A stretch of DNA of 10,096 bases from an uncultured Erysipelotrichaceae bacterium (GTDB lineage Bacteria > Bacillota_I > Bacilli_A > Erysipelotrichales > Coprobacillaceae). Positions 1 to 7,442 of the stretch are shown here, one piece after another. Position 1 is the stretch's first letter. Each line of letters starts with the position of its first letter. A program made the position numbers and the translations under genes. A model generated the notes under the pieces. The model was not told where the DNA came from. It searched no databases and saw only the letters and a program-made list of their open reading frames with translations. The stretch covers positions 1-10,096 of the forward strand of contig CALDMQ010000101.1 of NCBI GenBank assembly GCA_937917505.1, read 5' to 3'.

Positions 1-368
1 GATAGAAAGTGCTATTTTTAGTTTTGGATATAGCTATTGGGAGATGAGAAGTTTACGATATTACTAGAATTATTATGGAGTTTTTTACAAATTGTTTTAT
101 TAAGTATAGGTGAAGGGAGGATATGCAATAATTCTGCTTGTTCAAAGTCAGTTTGTTGAACTACATAAGTAGTTAACATATCAACGTTCGTTGGTTTAGG
201 AATTGCTACTCTAGAATGTATCTTCCTTGGTTTTGTCATTTTATTAATGCTTTATTGCTTATATGCATCAAATATTTTGGTAAGATATATGAATGTTAAC
301 ATTATATGATGTTTTTCATGTACTTTTTATGACATTTTTATGATTTGTATATTTGATGGTATATTAAT
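1..368. other. AT-rich intergenic stretch with no convincing gene
   Basis: No conserved gene is recognisable here on either strand. The only sizeable reading frame is a reverse-strand one of 73 codons at 239-18. I do not accept it as a gene: no Shine-Dalgarno sequence precedes its ATG (the upstream bases read as an A/T run), its product resembles nothing I know, and its second half is a low-complexity mix of Asn, Ser, Ile and Lys. A GGGAGG at 115-120 is followed by an ATG at 123 that stops after two codons. A reverse-strand TATAAT lies at 301-306 without a good -35. A perfect 12-bp palindrome, AATGTTAACATT, lies at 292-303. The stretch may hold the end of an upstream transcript, because a + strand terminator follows at 369-394. 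Confidence 0.6.
312..343 (+). repeat. Three phased T-tract repeats upstream of priA
   Basis: Three short direct repeats of the form TTTTT(C)ATG(A) begin at 312, 324 and 335, so the T5 tracts recur every 11-12 bp, close to one helical turn. Phased A/T tracts are known to bend DNA. They lie roughly 70-95 bp upstream of the predicted -10 of the priA operon. A role in promoter geometry or upstream activation is inference only, since AT-rich genomes produce such patterns by chance. Confidence 0.4.
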
Positions 369-394
369 CAATGAGAAATCATTGTTTTTTTCTT
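369..394 (+). terminator. Rho-independent terminator before the priA operon
   Basis: CAATGA (369-374) pairs perfectly with TCATTG (379-384) across a GAAA tetraloop, followed directly by a T-rich tract (385-394, seven T, one C, then TT beyond). The stem is short (6 bp) and not GC-rich, so its strength is uncertain, but GNRA loop plus T-tract is the classic layout. It points along the + strand and would stop transcripts arriving from the left. No + strand gene is visible before it in the window, so the transcript it ends starts outside or is non-coding. Confidence 0.6.
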
Positions 395-404
395 TAAGCT
401 GTCA

Positions 405-413
405 TGGTATAAT
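405..413 (+). promoter_or_regulatory. Extended -10 promoter for the priA operon
   Basis: TGG followed by a consensus TATAAT (408-413) forms an extended -10 element. No good -35 exists at 17 bp: that position is the T-run of the preceding terminator. An extended -10 can work with a poor -35. Transcription would begin near 419-421, leaving a leader of about 17 nt that is little more than the ribosome binding site. No operator or riboswitch fits in so short a leader. Confidence 0.6.
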
Positions 414-424
414 ATAAAAATATG

Positions 425-432
425 GGAGGTGG
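425..432 (+). promoter_or_regulatory. Ribosome binding site that sets the priA start
   Basis: GGAGGTGG lies 4 nt before the ATG at 437, with its GGAGG core about 7 nt from that codon. An in-frame ATG at 422 sits in front of this site and would make the Shine-Dalgarno sequence part of the coding region (Gly-Gly-Gly-His), so the start at 437 is preferred. Confidence 0.8.
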
Positions 433-436
433 ACAC

Positions 437-2623
437 ATGTTTATTGCTAAAATCTTGATTGAACATCCAGTTCAATCATTAGATATGACTTTTGATTATT
501 TATCAAATTATCCATTACAAATTGGTATTCGTGTCCTTGTTCCTTTTGGCAGACAAAAATTGGTAGGATATATTGAAAGTATTGAAGAAACACATTTATC
601 TAAAGATGTGTTAGAAAAAGAAGCAGGATTTTCTTATCATTATATTAGTGAAGTGATTGATGATGAACCTTTATTAAATGATGAACTTCAACAGTTAGCT
701 TATCAATTATCAAAATTAACACTCTCACCACGTATTGCCTGTTTACAAGCGATGCTACCGGCACAATTAAAACCAAGTACAAATAAAGCGGTAGGTATTA
801 AAACAAAAAGAGCGGTGGAAGTCATTAGCCAAGGAATACCTCAAACGTCAAAACAAAAAGAATGTTTAGAATATTTAATTCAACATCCTTTATCAACACT
901 CAAAGACATACCCTATAGTGCAAGTGTTATTGATAAACTTATAAATCAAGGCTTTGTTCAATATAAGGAAGTTGAAGTTTATCGAGAACCTCCATCAACA
1001 TCATTAAAGGAAAAAAGCGAAGTTGAATTAACATCTCTACAACAAAATGTTGTTCAAGGGATTTTATCAAAAAAAGAAAGGATTTCCCTGATTCATGGTG
1101 TCACTGGCTCAGGAAAGACAGAAGTATATCTTGCCCTTGCAAAAGCAATGTTAAAACAAGAAAAATCTGTTGTTATGCTTGTTCCTGAAATTTCTTTAAC
1201 ACCTATGATGGTTGATATTTTTAAACAACGTTTTCAAGATGATGTAGCAATTCTACATTCACGATTATCCCAAGGTGAAAAGTATGATGAATATCGTCGG
1301 ATTAAACGTCAAGAGGTCAAGATTGTTGTGGGTGCTCGTTCAGCTATCTTTGCACCATTAGAAAATATTGGCTTAATTATTTTAGATGAGGAACATGATG
1401 GAAGTTATAAACAAGATAGTCAACCGCGTTATTTAACTTCACAAGTTGCAAAGATACGTGCGCAATATCATCATGCCCATGTTGTATTGGGGAGTGCGAC
1501 TCCTTCGTTAGAAAGTTATTCACGTGCTCAAAAAGGAGTTTATGATTTATATACTTTAGATAAACGTATCAACCAAAAGCCAATGCCAGATGTGGAAATT
1601 GTGGATATGGTTGAAGAAATGAAAAAAAGAAATTATAGTTTGTTTTCTCGTACAATGAAAGAGCGGATTCAAGAAACGATTGATAGAGGAGAACAAGTCA
1701 TTTTATTATTGAATAAACGAGGTTATGCGACTTTTGTTAGGTGTCAAGATTGTGGAGAAGTGATTAAATGTCCACATTGTGACGTGACATTGACTTATCA
1801 TAAAGATGAACATCAACTCAAATGTCATTATTGTGATTACCATGAACCTTATCCTAGAGTTTGTCCAAGCTGTAGGCAACATCATTTGAAAACAGTTGGA
1901 TACGGAACACAAAAATTAGAAGAAGAAATTGAAAGAATATTTAAAGATGCTAAAGTGATTCGTTATGATGTCGATACAACACGTCAAAAAAATGGACATC
2001 ATCAATTATTAGAAAAGTTTAAAAATAAAGAAGCTAATGTTTTATTAGGAACTCAAATGATTGCAAAAGGACTAGATTTTGAAGATGTTACATTTGTTGG
2101 GGTGTTGAATGCTGATTTAAGTTTGAATGTTCCAGATTTTCGTTCGAATGAACGTACGTTTCAATTGCTTTGCCAAGTTTCAGGAAGAAGTGGAAGAGGA
2201 CAAAAAAGTGGGACAGTTGTGATTCAAACTTATAATCCTGATCATTATGCGATTACTTGTGCCTCAAAGCATGATTATATTTCTTTTTATAAACAGGAAA
2301 TGCTATATCGTCAAAAAGCTAAATATCCACCATATTGTCATATGGTTAGTTTATTAATACAAGGTAAAAATGAACAAGTTGTACATACGACAGCTTTAGA
2401 TATTAAAAATTATCTTGGGGATACTTTTAAAGAAAGTATAGTCCTTGGTCCGGCAAAAAGTATGATTTATAAAATGTCTGATTTTTACCGTGAACGTATT
2501 TTAATTAAATTTAAAAATAGTCAAGAAGTTTATCAGACATTATCTCATGTTAATGAGTATTATAAAAAACAAAAAAGAAAGGTAACTGTGGTATGTGATT
2601 TTAATCCCTATACCCAAATATAA
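437..2623 (+). CDS. priA: Primosomal protein N' (replication restart helicase PriA)
   Basis: PriA is a 3'-to-5' superfamily 2 helicase that recognises stalled forks and D-loops and reloads the replicative helicase. The 728-residue product has the full layout: an N-terminal fork-binding region (about 1-100), Walker A GVTGSGKT (221-228), Walker B/DEAH-type DEEH (317-320), motif III GSATPS (352-357) and motif VI GRSGRG (583-588). Between the helicase lobes lie eight zinc-binding cysteines in four pairs (C436/439, C445/448, C463/466, C476/479), all present as in functional PriA. The length is close to E. coli PriA (732) and shorter than Bacillus subtilis PriA (about 805). The start at 437 follows a strong ribosome binding site; the ATG at 422 would lie inside it. 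It is the first gene of the operon and ends 4 nt before rsmB. No defects are visible. Confidence 0.97.
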   Translation: MFIAKILIEHPVQSLDMTFDYLSNYPLQIGIRVLVPFGRQKLVGYIESIEETHLSKDVLEKEAGFSYHYISEVIDDEPLLNDELQQLAYQLSKLTLSPRIACLQAMLPAQLKPSTNKAVGIKTKRAVEVISQGIPQTSKQKECLEYLIQHPLSTLKDIPYSASVIDKLINQGFVQYKEVEVYREPPSTSLKEKSEVELTSLQQNVVQGILSKKERISLIHGVTGSGKTEVYLALAKAMLKQEKSVVMLVPEISLTPMMVDIFKQRFQDDVAILHSRLSQGEKYDEYRRIKRQEVKIVVGARSAIFAPLENIGLIILDEEHDGSYKQDSQPRYLTSQVAKIRAQYHHAHVVLGSATPSLESYSRAQKGVYDLYTLDKRINQKPMPDVEIVDMVEEMKKRNYSLFSRTMKERIQETIDRGEQVILLLNKRGYATFVRCQDCGEVIKCPHCDVTLTYHKDEHQLKCHYCDYHEPYPRVCPSCRQHHLKTVGYGTQKLEEEIERIFKDAKVIRYDVDTTRQKNGHHQLLEKFKNKEANVLLGTQMIAKGLDFEDVTFVGVLNADLSLNVPDFRSNERTFQLLCQVSGRSGRGQKSGTVVIQTYNPDHYAITCASKHDYISFYKQEMLYRQKAKYPPYCHMVSLLIQGKNEQVVHTTALDIKNYLGDTFKESIVLGPAKSMIYKMSDFYRERILIKFKNSQEVYQTLSHVNEYYKKQKRKVTVVCDFNPYTQI

Positions 2624-2627
2624 GATT

Positions 2628-3881
2628 ATGGATAGAAAAATTGCTTTAGATATTCTATTAAAATATGTGAGAGAAAAAAGTTATTTAAATTTAACAATCA
2701 ATGAAATTTTTTCACATCTTGACTTGTCAAGAGAAAGTAAAGATTTTATTACACGTGTTGTGTATGGAACTGTACAATATTGGTTGTATTTAGAATATAT
2801 GCTTGAACCCTTTATCAATAACAAGACAAAGAATTTTGAAAAAACATTATTATTAATGAGTTTATATCAACATTATTTTATGGATTCAATTCCTGATTAT
2901 GCTATTGTCCATGAAAGTGTTGAACTTGCGAAAAAGAAAAAAGGGCAAGCAACTGCACGTTTTGTTAATGCTGTTTTAAAACAAGCTTTTGTGAATCGTC
3001 GTTCTTTAGATGATTTAGATGATACCAAACGTTTGTCTATAGAAACAAGTCATCCTTTATGGCTAGTGAAAATGCTTATGAAACAATATGGTTTAGAGGA
3101 AGCTCAAAAGATTTTGCGTGCATCAAATGATATTCCTTTAAGGACTGCAAGAGTTAATACTTTAAAAATAACTAGGGAAGAATTGATTGCTCAAAATCAT
3201 TTGTTTGAAAAAGGGCAATTAAGTGAGGATGCTATCTATTATAAAGGAAGTCATATTGCATCGACTGATGAATTTCAACACGGGTTGATTACAATTCAAG
3301 ATGAATCAAGTCAATTGGTCGCAAGATTATTAAATCCAAAACCTCATGATTATGTTTTAGATATGTGTTGTGCTCCAGGAAGTAAAACATCACATTTAGC
3401 TATTTTAATGCAGAATGTTGGTTGTATTGATGCTTATGATTTGTATGAACATAAGGTGCCATTGGTTGAAAAACAAATGGAAAGATTAGGAGTATCTATT
3501 GTGAATGTGAAATCATATGATTCAACACATCTTATAGATATCTATCCTCAGAACATATTTGATAAGATTTTATTAGATGCACCATGTAGCGGATTTGGTG
3601 TTCTCGCAAGAAAACCTGAAATTAAGTATCATGATTCAAGTGCAATGGATGAAATTATTCAAATTCAAGCAAAATTATTAGAAAATGCATATGCACTCTT
3701 GAAAAATGGTGGTAATATTGTGTATAGTACTTGTACTATTAATAAAAAAGAAAATGAAAAGCAAATTGATGCTTTCTTAAAAAAATATCCACATATGAAA
3801 AAGATAGAAGAAAAAACAATTCTTCCATATCAGTATCATAGTGATGGTTTTTATATGTGTTTATTAAAAAAGGAGTTATAA
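2628..3881 (+). CDS. rsmB: 16S rRNA (cytosine-5)-methyltransferase RsmB
   Basis: RsmB (also Sun/Fmu) methylates carbon 5 of a single cytosine (C967 in E. coli numbering) of 16S rRNA using S-adenosylmethionine. The 417-residue product opens with the helical NusB-like RNA-binding domain (about 1-140), followed by the Rossmann methyltransferase domain. Visible motifs are the SAM loop DMCCAPGSKT (245-254; Ser252 where Gly is commoner), DAPCSG (317-322, with release cysteine C320) and YSTCT (366-370, with nucleophilic cysteine C369). I chose the ATG at 2628, since the family's conserved N-terminus begins a few residues later. It lies 4 nt after the priA stop with no clear Shine-Dalgarno, so translational coupling is likely. 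A GTG at 2595 in the same frame, overlapping priA, would add 11 residues and has only a weak GAAAGG 12 nt upstream. In Bacillus, def and fmt lie between priA and this gene; here they are absent. Confidence 0.95.
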   Translation: MDRKIALDILLKYVREKSYLNLTINEIFSHLDLSRESKDFITRVVYGTVQYWLYLEYMLEPFINNKTKNFEKTLLLMSLYQHYFMDSIPDYAIVHESVELAKKKKGQATARFVNAVLKQAFVNRRSLDDLDDTKRLSIETSHPLWLVKMLMKQYGLEEAQKILRASNDIPLRTARVNTLKITREELIAQNHLFEKGQLSEDAIYYKGSHIASTDEFQHGLITIQDESSQLVARLLNPKPHDYVLDMCCAPGSKTSHLAILMQNVGCIDAYDLYEHKVPLVEKQMERLGVSIVNVKSYDSTHLIDIYPQNIFDKILLDAPCSGFGVLARKPEIKYHDSSAMDEIIQIQAKLLENAYALLKNGGNIVYSTCTINKKENEKQIDAFLKKYPHMKKIEEKTILPYQYHSDGFYMCLLKKEL

Positions 3882-4910
3882 ATGAAATCTATTTACCAAT
3901 TCAGCCAAGAAGAAATGATTGATGAATTTTTGGCATATAATGAAAAAAAGTTTAGAGCAACACAAGTTTTTGAATGGATTTATCGTAAACAAGTTTATTC
4001 TTTTGAAGATATGAGTAATCTTTCTTTAACATTACGTCAAGAATTAGCCCAAAGATATTCTACTGATTTATTAAAGATTAAAGAAAAACAGGTTTCTCAT
4101 GATGGAACTATTAAATATTTATTTGAATTAACTGATGGTGGTTTGGTTGAATCTGTTTTAATGGTTCATGATTATGGGAAAAGTTTATGTGTAACAAGTC
4201 AATTAGGTTGTAACATGGGTTGTGCTTTTTGTGCGAGTGGTTTGTTAAAGAAACAAAGAAATCTAACAGCTGCTGAAATGGTTTTACAAGTTCTAACAGT
4301 TACTCATGATATTCAAGATCGAGTGACACATGTTGTTGTGATGGGAACTGGTGAGCCATTTGATAATTATGATGAAGTGATGCATTTTATTCGTATTATC
4401 AATCATCCAAAAGGGCTTGCAATTGGTGCGAGGCATTTAACGATTTCTACATGTGGTCTAGTGGATAAAATTAAACAATATGCGAGTGAAGGAATTCAAA
4501 CAAATTTAGCAATTTCTTTACATGCGCCAAATGATGAAATTAGAAATGAATTAATGCCAATCAATAAAAAATATCCTATGGATATATTAAGAGATGCTAT
4601 GCAATATTATATCGAGAAAACAAATCGTCGTATTACTTTAGAATATATCTTATTAAAAGGGGTTAATGATCAGTTGACACATGCAAGACAACTTGCTCAC
4701 TATGCGAGAGGTTTAAATGTTTATGTGAATTTAATTCCTTATAATGCAGTTGATGAGCATGGATATCAACAAACAGGTTATGATCAAGCAGAAGCTTTTA
4801 AAAATGAATTATTAAGATTAAAAATCAATACAACATTAAGAAAAGAGCATGGACGTGATATTGATGGGGCTTGTGGTCAATTACGTGCAAAGAAAGTAGG
4901 AGGAGCATAA
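3882..4910 (+). CDS. rlmN: Dual-specificity RNA methyltransferase RlmN
   Basis: RlmN is a radical-SAM enzyme that methylates C2 of adenine 2503 in 23S rRNA and of adenine 37 in some tRNAs, which tunes decoding accuracy and the peptide exit tunnel. The 342-residue protein has the CxxxCxxC iron-sulfur motif (C110, C114, C117), the SAM-binding MGTGEP (154-159) and both cysteines of its unusual mechanism: C103, seven residues before the cluster as in E. coli (C118), and C331 near the C-terminus as the methyl carrier (C355 in E. coli). Having both argues for RlmN or the closely related Cfr; the operon position next to rsmB and stp, and the overall sequence, favour RlmN. Its ATG directly follows the rsmB stop with AGGAG 6 nt upstream. 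Confidence 0.96.
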   Translation: MKSIYQFSQEEMIDEFLAYNEKKFRATQVFEWIYRKQVYSFEDMSNLSLTLRQELAQRYSTDLLKIKEKQVSHDGTIKYLFELTDGGLVESVLMVHDYGKSLCVTSQLGCNMGCAFCASGLLKKQRNLTAAEMVLQVLTVTHDIQDRVTHVVVMGTGEPFDNYDEVMHFIRIINHPKGLAIGARHLTISTCGLVDKIKQYASEGIQTNLAISLHAPNDEIRNELMPINKKYPMDILRDAMQYYIEKTNRRITLEYILLKGVNDQLTHARQLAHYARGLNVYVNLIPYNAVDEHGYQQTGYDQAEAFKNELLRLKINTTLRKEHGRDIDGACGQLRAKKVGGA

Positions 4911-5651
4911 ATGCAAGTTGTCGCAAAAACAGACATTGGTAAAGTCAGAGAAATCAACCAAGATTATGTTAAAGTGATTCATAAAACTGAAGATGAATGT
5001 TTAGCTGTTTTATGTGATGGTATGGGTGGACATCGTGCAGGTGAAGTAGCTTCTGCTTTAGCGTGTGAAACAATTGCAAATTTCTATTTAGAAGCAAATG
5101 ATTTAAGTGATGAAACACATATTCGTATTTGGTTTTATCAAGCTATCATGAAAGCTCATCATACAATTTATGAAGAAAGTCAAAAAAGTAATGAACTTGA
5201 AGGTATGGGTACAACAGTTGTGGCAGTTCTTGTTAAAGGTCACCATGTTTATATTTCTCATGTAGGTGATTCAAGGGCGTATATTTATCATGATAATGAG
5301 TTAAAACAATTAACTAAAGATGATACTTTAGTTAATGCTTTATTATCAGCAGGGACAATTTCTAAGGAAGATGCTTTATTTCATCCACAAAAAAATGTAT
5401 TATTACAAGCAGTTGGTGTCAGTGATGCTATTCAACCTTCTTTTTTAAATTTTGAATATGAGGGTATGTTATTATTATGTTCTGATGGTTTATATAATTC
5501 ATTATTTGATGAACAAATTATTGATGTTTTTAAACAAAATTTAGATCTTAAAGATATATGTAATCAATTGATTGATGAATCAAATGTTTATGGTGGAAAA
5601 GATAATATAGGAGTTATTTTAATAAATAATAAAGGAGAGAGTATGGCATGA
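4911..5651 (+). CDS. stp: PP2C-type serine/threonine protein phosphatase (Stp/PrpC)
   Basis: A metal-dependent PPM/PP2C phosphatase that removes phosphate from Ser/Thr (and some Cys or Arg-linked) sites, and the partner of the kinase encoded next. The 246 residues contain all metal-ligand motifs: DIGKVREINQD (8-18), DGMGGH (36-41, with D36 and G37 coordinating), GDSRAY (119-124), SDGLYN (D192) and GKDN (D231-N232). There is no signal peptide or membrane segment, so it is cytoplasmic. Size matches Bacillus subtilis PrpC (about 254). It starts immediately after the rlmN stop with AGGAGG 7 nt upstream, and its TGA overlaps the prkC ATG (ATGA), which suggests coupled production of phosphatase and kinase. 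The names prpC and stp are both in use. Confidence 0.95.
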   Translation: MQVVAKTDIGKVREINQDYVKVIHKTEDECLAVLCDGMGGHRAGEVASALACETIANFYLEANDLSDETHIRIWFYQAIMKAHHTIYEESQKSNELEGMGTTVVAVLVKGHHVYISHVGDSRAYIYHDNELKQLTKDDTLVNALLSAGTISKEDALFHPQKNVLLQAVGVSDAIQPSFLNFEYEGMLLLCSDGLYNSLFDEQIIDVFKQNLDLKDICNQLIDESNVYGGKDNIGVILINNKGESMA

Positions 5652-7417
5652 GTCAAATGGGAAAATTGATAGCAGATAGATACCTGTTAAAAGATTTGAT
5701 AGGTCAAGGTGGAATGGCTGATGTTTATTTAGCCGAAGATACAATTTTAAAAAGAACTGTAGCGGTTAAGGTAATGCGTTCTTCATTAACTGGTGATTCT
5801 ATTTATGTGACACGTTTTCATCGTGAAGCAAGTGCTGCTGCTTCTTTAAGTCATAAAAATATTGTTGAAATTTATGATGTTGGTGAAGATGGAGATGATT
5901 ACTATATTGTCATGGAATATGTTCCTGGACAAACATTAAAAGAATTGATTCATAAACGTGGTGCTTTACATTATGTAGAGGCTGTAGATATTTTAAAACA
6001 AGTTGTAAGTGCGACTGCTAAAGCTCATTCTATGGGGATTGTGCATCGTGATTTAAAACCACAAAATATATTGGTAACTGATAGTGGTGTTGTGAAGATT
6101 GCTGACTTTGGTATTGCATCTATTCAATCTTTATCACAAGTAACACAAACAGATACAATTATGGGATCTTTACATTATTTAGCTCCTGAAATAGCACGTG
6201 GTGAAAAGGCAACACCTCAAAGTGATATTTATGCTTTAGGAATTGTATTCTATGAATTGTTACGTGGTGATGTACCATTTAATGGTGAATCACCTGTCAA
6301 TATTGCACTAAAACATATGCGTGACGATATTCCTTCAGTTTGTCAATTTAACCCATCCATTCCTCAATCAGTCGAAAATATCATTATTAAAGCAACAGCT
6401 AAAAATATAAAAGATAGATATCAAAATGCTCAAGATATGTTTGATGACTTATCATCTTGTTTAACACGCAAAGATGAAGAAAAACTTGTGTTTGAATATA
6501 AAGAAGAAACTGAAACAATTGTTGCTGATGATAAAGATTTTTTCACTCAAAGTAAAGTTGAGCCTGTTGAAGAAGTGAAAGAAGAAAAAGATAAGAAAAA
6601 ATCTGCAATGATTATAGGTGGTATTGTAACAGGGGTTATTGTTTTATGTGCTTTGGTTTATTTTATGTTTTTAAAGCCACCTACAAACTTTAGTATGCCT
6701 GATGTTGTTGGGTTAACAAAGCAACAAGCTGTTGATCTTTTAGAGAGTAAAGGTTTAGAAGTGAGTGAACAAGTTTTAACTGAATTAAGTGATGATTATG
6801 ATGAAGGTGTTGTCATTGCGACAAATCCAACAAAAAATAGTGCTGTAGATAAAGGAACCGAAATTATCTTAACTGTGTCATCTGGTAAATATACGATTAT
6901 TGGAAATTATGTTGGTTTAAAATATAATGATATTAAAGATGAACTAGAAAAGTTAGAAAATGTAACAATCAAGGTTGAAGAAGAAAATAATGATGGTGAA
7001 GAAGGATTGATTTTAAAACAATCTTTAGATGAGGGTGAAAAACTAGATCCTACAAAAAATACAACTCTCACTTTAACAATATCTAAGTATTCTAAGACTG
7101 TACCAAATGTTTATGGTATTGCGATAGATGAAGCTAAAGAACAATTAACAAATGCAGGGTTTAAAGTCAAAACAGAAGTTTTACCTGCCCTAACAAATGA
7201 AGCGGAAATTAAGACAATGAAAATAAATGTTGTATATAAACAATCATTAAACGCATTTAGTACAGTTAAAAAACGTGGTACAGAAATAACATTGTATTAT
7301 TATGATAAAATTCCTGAGTTACCAAGCTCACCGGTAACTCCGCCTGATAATAATACAAATACTAGTGGAAATGGACAAACACCACCAACAAATGGAGAAA
7401 ATACACCACAAACTTAA
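5648..7417 (+). CDS. prkC: PASTA-domain serine/threonine protein kinase (PrkC/StkP family)
   Basis: A membrane-anchored Hanks-type kinase that senses peptidoglycan or lipid II with outside PASTA repeats and phosphorylates cell-wall, division and translation proteins. Order in the 589 residues: kinase domain (about 12-275) with glycine loop GQGGMADV (19-26), ATP lysine K41, HRDLKP (133-138), DFG (153-155) and an activation loop rich in Thr/Ser for autophosphorylation; an acidic, Lys-rich juxtamembrane linker (about 276-318); one transmembrane helix (about 321-342); three PASTA repeats (about 348-413, 415-481, 484-553); and a Pro/Asn/Thr-rich tail (about 557-589). Three repeats match B. subtilis PrkC. 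The middle repeat is the most divergent (Asn-Tyr-Val-Gly instead of Pro-Asp-Val-Val-Gly). AGGAG lies 10 nt before the ATG, inside the end of stp; a second in-frame ATG at 5657 is possible. Confidence 0.96.
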   Translation: MSQMGKLIADRYLLKDLIGQGGMADVYLAEDTILKRTVAVKVMRSSLTGDSIYVTRFHREASAAASLSHKNIVEIYDVGEDGDDYYIVMEYVPGQTLKELIHKRGALHYVEAVDILKQVVSATAKAHSMGIVHRDLKPQNILVTDSGVVKIADFGIASIQSLSQVTQTDTIMGSLHYLAPEIARGEKATPQSDIYALGIVFYELLRGDVPFNGESPVNIALKHMRDDIPSVCQFNPSIPQSVENIIIKATAKNIKDRYQNAQDMFDDLSSCLTRKDEEKLVFEYKEETETIVADDKDFFTQSKVEPVEEVKEEKDKKKSAMIIGGIVTGVIVLCALVYFMFLKPPTNFSMPDVVGLTKQQAVDLLESKGLEVSEQVLTELSDDYDEGVVIATNPTKNSAVDKGTEIILTVSSGKYTIIGNYVGLKYNDIKDELEKLENVTIKVEEENNDGEEGLILKQSLDEGEKLDPTKNTTLTLTISKYSKTVPNVYGIAIDEAKEQLTNAGFKVKTEVLPALTNEAEIKTMKINVVYKQSLNAFSTVKKRGTEITLYYYDKIPELPSSPVTPPDNNTNTSGNGQTPPTNGENTPQT

Positions 7418-7442
7418 AAATAATGAATAGCGAGGTTAATCA

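Noticed and set aside
123..131. ATG after a GGGAGG at 115-120
   Set aside because: The frame stops after two codons (ATG CAA TAA).
18..239. Reverse-strand ORF of 73 codons
   Set aside because: No Shine-Dalgarno sequence, no recognisable family, a low-complexity second half, and only a weak promoter-like TATAAT without a -35. Kept as a note in the intergenic entry.
422..436. Upstream ATG for priA giving a Met-Gly-Gly-Gly-His start
   Set aside because: This stretch is the ribosome binding site itself; the start at 437 is well placed.
1706..1912. Reverse-strand ORF of 68 codons within priA
   Set aside because: Lies antisense to the conserved zinc-binding part of PriA and is rich in residues expected from the complement of that sequence; a shadow frame.
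4674..4679. TTGACA-like hexamer inside rlmN as an internal promoter
   Set aside because: No TATAAT-like element at the right distance, and it lies in well-conserved coding sequence.
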